Origin: Candidatus Babelota bacterium
Lineage (GTDB): Bacteria; Babelota; Babeliae; Babelales; Vermiphilaceae
Reading direction: 5' to 3'
DNA length: 64,000 nt
NCBI GenBank assembly: GCA_029262615.1
Contig: JAJCZD010000013.1
Coordinates: forward strand, 62,001-126,000
In this document: piece by piece, positions 61,174 through 64,000 of the stretch
Layout: every line of letters starts with the position of its first letter
Position numbering within the stretch: position 1 is the first letter of the stretch
Program-made: the position numbers and the translations under genes
The notes under the pieces: generated by a model
Databases searched by the model: none
The model's input: only the letters and a program-made list of their open reading frames with translations
Told to the model about the DNA's origin: nothing

Positions 61174-61704
61174 TTATCCATGTAGGATCTGCAGCTTTAC
61201 TTTCCGGTTGGGCCCCTCAAATGCCCGACGCTCTTGAATAAATCTATAATCAGATTCAATGTGCTGACGAAGTTCACACAATTGCTGTATAGTTTTTGCG
61301 ATTTGATGTCGTTTTTTTGTGCCAAGATGAAATAGTTGGAATATCCATAAATGCAAAATATAAGAATCTAATTTATTTTTATATTTCAATAGTGGGTAAT
61401 TGCGATATGGATCAGACAAAAAGAAAAAGAAGCGCAAACTTTGTTCATGATTTTGCAAAATATAGGGAATTAATTCTTGACTAATGGCCTGGTCATTGAA
61501 CCGTGCTCGGCCCATTAAATCAATTTCCGGTTTATATTTTTTGCATGCCATGCAATTTGTAATACTATGATAGCTTCGGCCACCTATATACACACCAGCG
61601 ATAGCCAATGTAGCAATACCAATATTTTTGAGACTTACGGTATCTGCTTGTGCTTTTGGTATACTTGCAAAAAGTAAACATAGGAGTGTTAGTTTTTTTA
61701 TCAT
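61174..61704 (-). CDS. Small exported protein, unrecognised
   Basis: A 176-residue protein with signal peptide TLLCLLFASIPKAQA, a second hydrophobic helix (IGIATLAIAGVYIGG), a CMAC pair, then a helical domain rich in Arg/His/Phe (SLRFFFFLSDPYRNYPLLKYKNKLDSYILHLWIFQLFHLGTKKRHQIAKTI). It starts two bases after the preceding gene's stop, so the pair is one unit. Function unknown. Confidence 0.65.
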   Translation of the reverse strand: MIKKLTLLCLLFASIPKAQADTVSLKNIGIATLAIAGVYIGGRSYHSITNCMACKKYKPEIDLMGRARFNDQAISQELIPYILQNHEQSLRFFFFLSDPYRNYPLLKYKNKLDSYILHLWIFQLFHLGTKKRHQIAKTIQQLCELRQHIESDYRFIQERRAFEGPNRKVKLQILHG

Positions 61705-61706
61705 TT

Positions 61707-62633
61707 TTATTCCTCGTATAAATCAGCATATGAAGGCGCAGATGCATTTGCAAATTCAGGATCTTCATATTGCTGCGATGCATTAATCTTAGAGCTAACA
61801 ACTCCAAGAATAGCATTGTTCTCGATTTGTTTTTGTTTGATATTTTTGACTTCTTTTATAAGTTTTTTTAGTTCTCTTTTTATTTCGTCGTTGTTTTGTG
61901 CATCTTGATTTTTTTGAATATCTTCTATCTTAGTTTCTATTTGTTGTAGTCGCTGCCCTATAAAGGCGATAAATGTTGGTACTGCGTTTGTTTGTTGTTC
62001 CATTTTTACTAGCATGTCTTTAAATTCTATTTTCACATTATCAAGGATATCTCGAGCTTTTTGTTCATTTTGGCAATGCTGACGTGCCGCTTCTTTTTCA
62101 AAATTTAGCTTTTCTAACTCAATATTTTTTATCTCATTATCAAATTGTTGTTCTAAAAATGATTTTTGCGCTGCTTCATAATCTTTTTGCAAGTGATTAT
62201 TTTTGAGTATTCGAATTTGTTGAAGTTTGCCAATTAGTTGTTGAGCTTCTTTATTCTTTTCAAAATATTGTGCCCTTTGAAGGCGTTCGATATTAATGTT
62301 TAAAGACTGTGAATAGAGACGAACGGGATGAGAGTCATTTGAATGATTATTATTTTGAATAATTTCTAAAAATGCATTTTTGGTCAATTGTTGTTGTTCA
62401 TGTGCGGCAATCTCAGATGCATATTGGGTAGCTAATTGATCATATAATTGATCGCCTTCTTTTTTTAGTGCGGTCTGATGATACATTTCATACAGCTTTG
62501 GTATTCCAAGAATTGTGCCGCAACTAACTATTGTACTAACTACCGCAGTGATTGCTATATTCTGTGCGTCAGTAGTAGCTTTTTGCTGTGGAACTAAAAA
62601 TAAAAAAGATAATAAAAGGAATGATTTTTTCAT
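61707..62633 (-). CDS. Exported coiled-coil protein, unrecognised
   Basis: A 308-residue protein with signal peptide FLLLSFLFLVPQQKA and a second hydrophobic segment (IAITAVVSTIVSCGTILGI). Long charged helices follow (LYDQLATQYASEIAAHEQQQ through EVKNIKQKQIENNAILGVVSSKI), strongly predicted as coiled coil by heptad spacing. It shares a layout of signal peptide plus second hydrophobic segment with the genes on either side. Function unknown. Confidence 0.65.
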   Translation of the reverse strand: MKKSFLLLSFLFLVPQQKATTDAQNIAITAVVSTIVSCGTILGIPKLYEMYHQTALKKEGDQLYDQLATQYASEIAAHEQQQLTKNAFLEIIQNNNHSNDSHPVRLYSQSLNINIERLQRAQYFEKNKEAQQLIGKLQQIRILKNNHLQKDYEAAQKSFLEQQFDNEIKNIELEKLNFEKEAARQHCQNEQKARDILDNVKIEFKDMLVKMEQQTNAVPTFIAFIGQRLQQIETKIEDIQKNQDAQNNDEIKRELKKLIKEVKNIKQKQIENNAILGVVSSKINASQQYEDPEFANASAPSYADLYEE

Positions 62634-62652
62634 AGCCTCTCTTTGTAGGTAA

Positions 62653-62682
62653 AAAGGGTTGGCCTTTGTTTACCAACCCTTT
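62653..62682 (-). terminator. Rho-independent terminator, minus strand
   Basis: Stem AAGGGTTGG/CCAACCCTT around a 10-base loop, with a T run on the minus strand. It lies just beyond the stop of the gene at 62704-63315 and before the start of the next gene, so these are separate transcripts. Confidence 0.85.
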
Positions 62683-62703
62683 TTTGGAAATGTTTTATAG
62701 TTA

Positions 62704-63315
62704 TTATGCCGATCTTAACCATGTAAGGCTTAGACTTAATTTTTTGAAGGTGTTGCCAAAAATAGTATCCAGAGTACCCCAGCCTAATTCACCATTTTCC
62801 ATTTGATTTGCTATACACAAGCAGACAAGCATACCAATTAGTAATTCCTTAGAATTATTAACCGCATTTAATGCTTTAGAAAGTGGCTTTAGTCGGCAGT
62901 GGGCTTCATAAACAAGGCCATGGCCTTCAATTTTATCTTTGTGTGCAATTAGATTTTTGCTTACAGGATCAAACTTAAATGATGAGCTTTGTTTGCCAAA
63001 TCCAGCAACGCCATCATGGAATAAGTACCACATTTCTGAAATTAGTTGCTTAGGGGTCCCGATTTTTTTTAAATAATTCATAAAGTTATCTACTGAGGAA
63101 ACATCATCTTTTGTGAAAGAGTACTTTGGTTGGAAATCTTTTTCTGGCTTGCGCAAATAGTAGCAATACAAAGTATAAGCTGCAGCGGTAATAGGGCCGT
63201 AAATAGCCGTTCTTTTTGCAAGACTTTTGCAGGGAAGAGATATTGGTTTTACCTGGCTTGGTAATAACAATAAGCCAAGGGATAAGGTTAATAAGCTTTT
63301 TTTCATTGTATACAT
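62704..63315 (-). CDS. Exported protein, unrecognised
   Basis: A 203-residue protein with signal peptide SLLTLSLGLLLLPSQVKP, a second hydrophobic segment (AIYGPITAAAYTLYCYYL), and a mixed domain (SFTKDDVSSVDNFMNYLKKIGTPKQLISEMWYLFHDGVAGFG...ELLIGMLVCLCIANQM). The ATG at 63315 has AAGGAC six bases upstream. It has its own terminator. No family recognised. Confidence 0.65.
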   Translation of the reverse strand: MYTMKKSLLTLSLGLLLLPSQVKPISLPCKSLAKRTAIYGPITAAAYTLYCYYLRKPEKDFQPKYSFTKDDVSSVDNFMNYLKKIGTPKQLISEMWYLFHDGVAGFGKQSSSFKFDPVSKNLIAHKDKIEGHGLVYEAHCRLKPLSKALNAVNNSKELLIGMLVCLCIANQMENGELGWGTLDTIFGNTFKKLSLSLTWLRSA

Positions 63316-63409
63316 AAACAAGTCCTTTTGTTTTTTTGAATTTTATTATGCACCAAGGATAAAGATCAGAGGCATTGATGTCAATTGAATCAATGCCTTA
63401 AAAAAATTA

Positions 63410-64000
63410 TTAAAACCAATAATAACTAATTAATGATACTACAAAAGTAAGGCCGACAGGAATTTTTACGTATTTAAAATCAATAGTTTTATATAATATG
63501 TTGCAAATGGTTAATGCGATCAAAATAGGATAGCCAACATAGGTAATAATACCCCCGGTTAATTTCAACACATAACCAAGGCCAAAGATTGAAAGTGGAA
63601 TACTTGCGAGCAATACTAATGCCGCGCATTGAACGTATCCTAATTTTTCTTTTAATAGATCGTGCTGAATATACTCTGCTAGGACTGCAGAGAGTGCAAC
63701 TGAAGTTGATAAACAGGCGCCCAATACGGCAGTTGATACAATAACTGCTCCATAAGAGCCCAGAACTCGGAGTGATACTTCTCTAAACAAATCTGCTTGT
63801 GCTAATCCGTGGCCGAAATAAGCGCCAAGGTAAGACATGCCAGCATAAACAATACCAAGCAATCCGATACCTAAAATCCCAGCACGTAGGCCATGGAGGG
63901 CACGCTCATGCGGTTTATCAGCAAACTGGGGACCCATAGTTTTTTTCAAAATAACTAGAATTATTGAAGAGAAGAAAATTGCGGCCAGTAAGTCTAACGT
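63410..64000 (-). CDS. brnQ: Branched-chain amino acid transporter BrnQ (C-terminal part)
   Basis: LIVCS-family Na+- or H+-coupled importer of leucine, isoleucine and valine. The frame runs off the window edge without a start: the first visible codons read TLDLLAAIFFSSIILVILKK, matching the LTMDALA..FG BrnQ motif. The remaining ~195 residues hold five or six helices (GILGIGLLGIVYAGMSYLGAYFG, VSTAVLGACLSTSVALSAVLAEYI). The 5' portion lies outside the window. Amino acid import fits a host-dependent lifestyle. Confidence 0.85.
   Translation of the reverse strand, partial: TLDLLAAIFFSSIILVILKKTMGPQFADKPHERALHGLRAGILGIGLLGIVYAGMSYLGAYFGHGLAQADLFREVSLRVLGSYGAVIVSTAVLGACLSTSVALSAVLAEYIQHDLLKEKLGYVQCAALVLLASIPLSIFGLGYVLKLTGGIITYVGYPILIALTICNILYKTIDFKYVKIPVGLTFVVSLISYYWF

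Overview
This 64 kb window is an AT-rich bacterial chromosome segment. The gene content suggests a host-associated member of Candidatus Dependentiae (TM6), in the Babela type of lineage. The reasons are several secreted ankyrin-repeat proteins, a secreted leucine-rich-repeat protein, an Lpg1974-type outer membrane protein, an alkaline-ceramidase-like protein, many small signal-peptide proteins with no recognisable family, and an ATP-dependent DNA ligase. The assignment is an inference from gene content; no rRNA is present.

Layout. 1-3157: end of the alpha ribosomal operon (rpmJ tail, rpsM, rpsK, rpsD, rpoA, rplQ) plus a small Nfu-like gene, closed by a terminator. 3186-12603: sbcC, phosphohexomutase, endonuclease IV, GAPDH, a CAT tRNA, a C4 zinc-ribbon coiled-coil protein, RNase HI, a SpoIID-like protein and a YdjM-type membrane protein. 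12715-15503: a frameshifted ankyrin gene, csaA, tatD and an HU-family gene. 15695-21806: serS, a DUF58 gene with its membrane partner, a secreted propeller-like gene lying between two copies of a 35-bp sequence, an FMN split-barrel protein and an acidic coiled-coil membrane protein. 21928-31034: tRNA-Leu, secD, tRNA-Met, pgsA, plsY, ATP ligase, a hexulose-phosphate synthase homologue, rsmG and a MATE transporter. 31045-36943: gatC, gatA, an ankyrin gene, a PAP2-family protein, mreC and an sppA-type protease.

37124-42628 is the most accessory-looking region. A tRNA-Val/Asn/Asp cluster is followed by a compact Hint-domain polymorphic toxin with three small downstream genes (two of them tandem paralogues, probably immunity proteins), a gene-free stretch rich in stem-loops, a secreted ankyrin protein, a gene with a PD-(D/E)xK-like motif, and a broken serine recombinase. 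I read this as a tRNA-adjacent island.

42779-49641 is an envelope and secretome cluster: LRR protein, double-barrel Lpg1974-family porin, cysteine-containing secreted proteins, a ceramidase homologue with all expected metal-site residues, and a delta-60 repeat protein. 49879-64000 returns to mixed housekeeping (cation/proton antiporter, rpmE, prfA, nucleoside transporter, pyrG, brnQ) interleaved with secreted ankyrin, beta-helix and unknown proteins.

The housekeeping genes cover translation, DNA repair, phospholipid synthesis, protein export and import of nucleosides and amino acids, and no biosynthetic operon is seen. That fits a reduced, host-dependent lifestyle.
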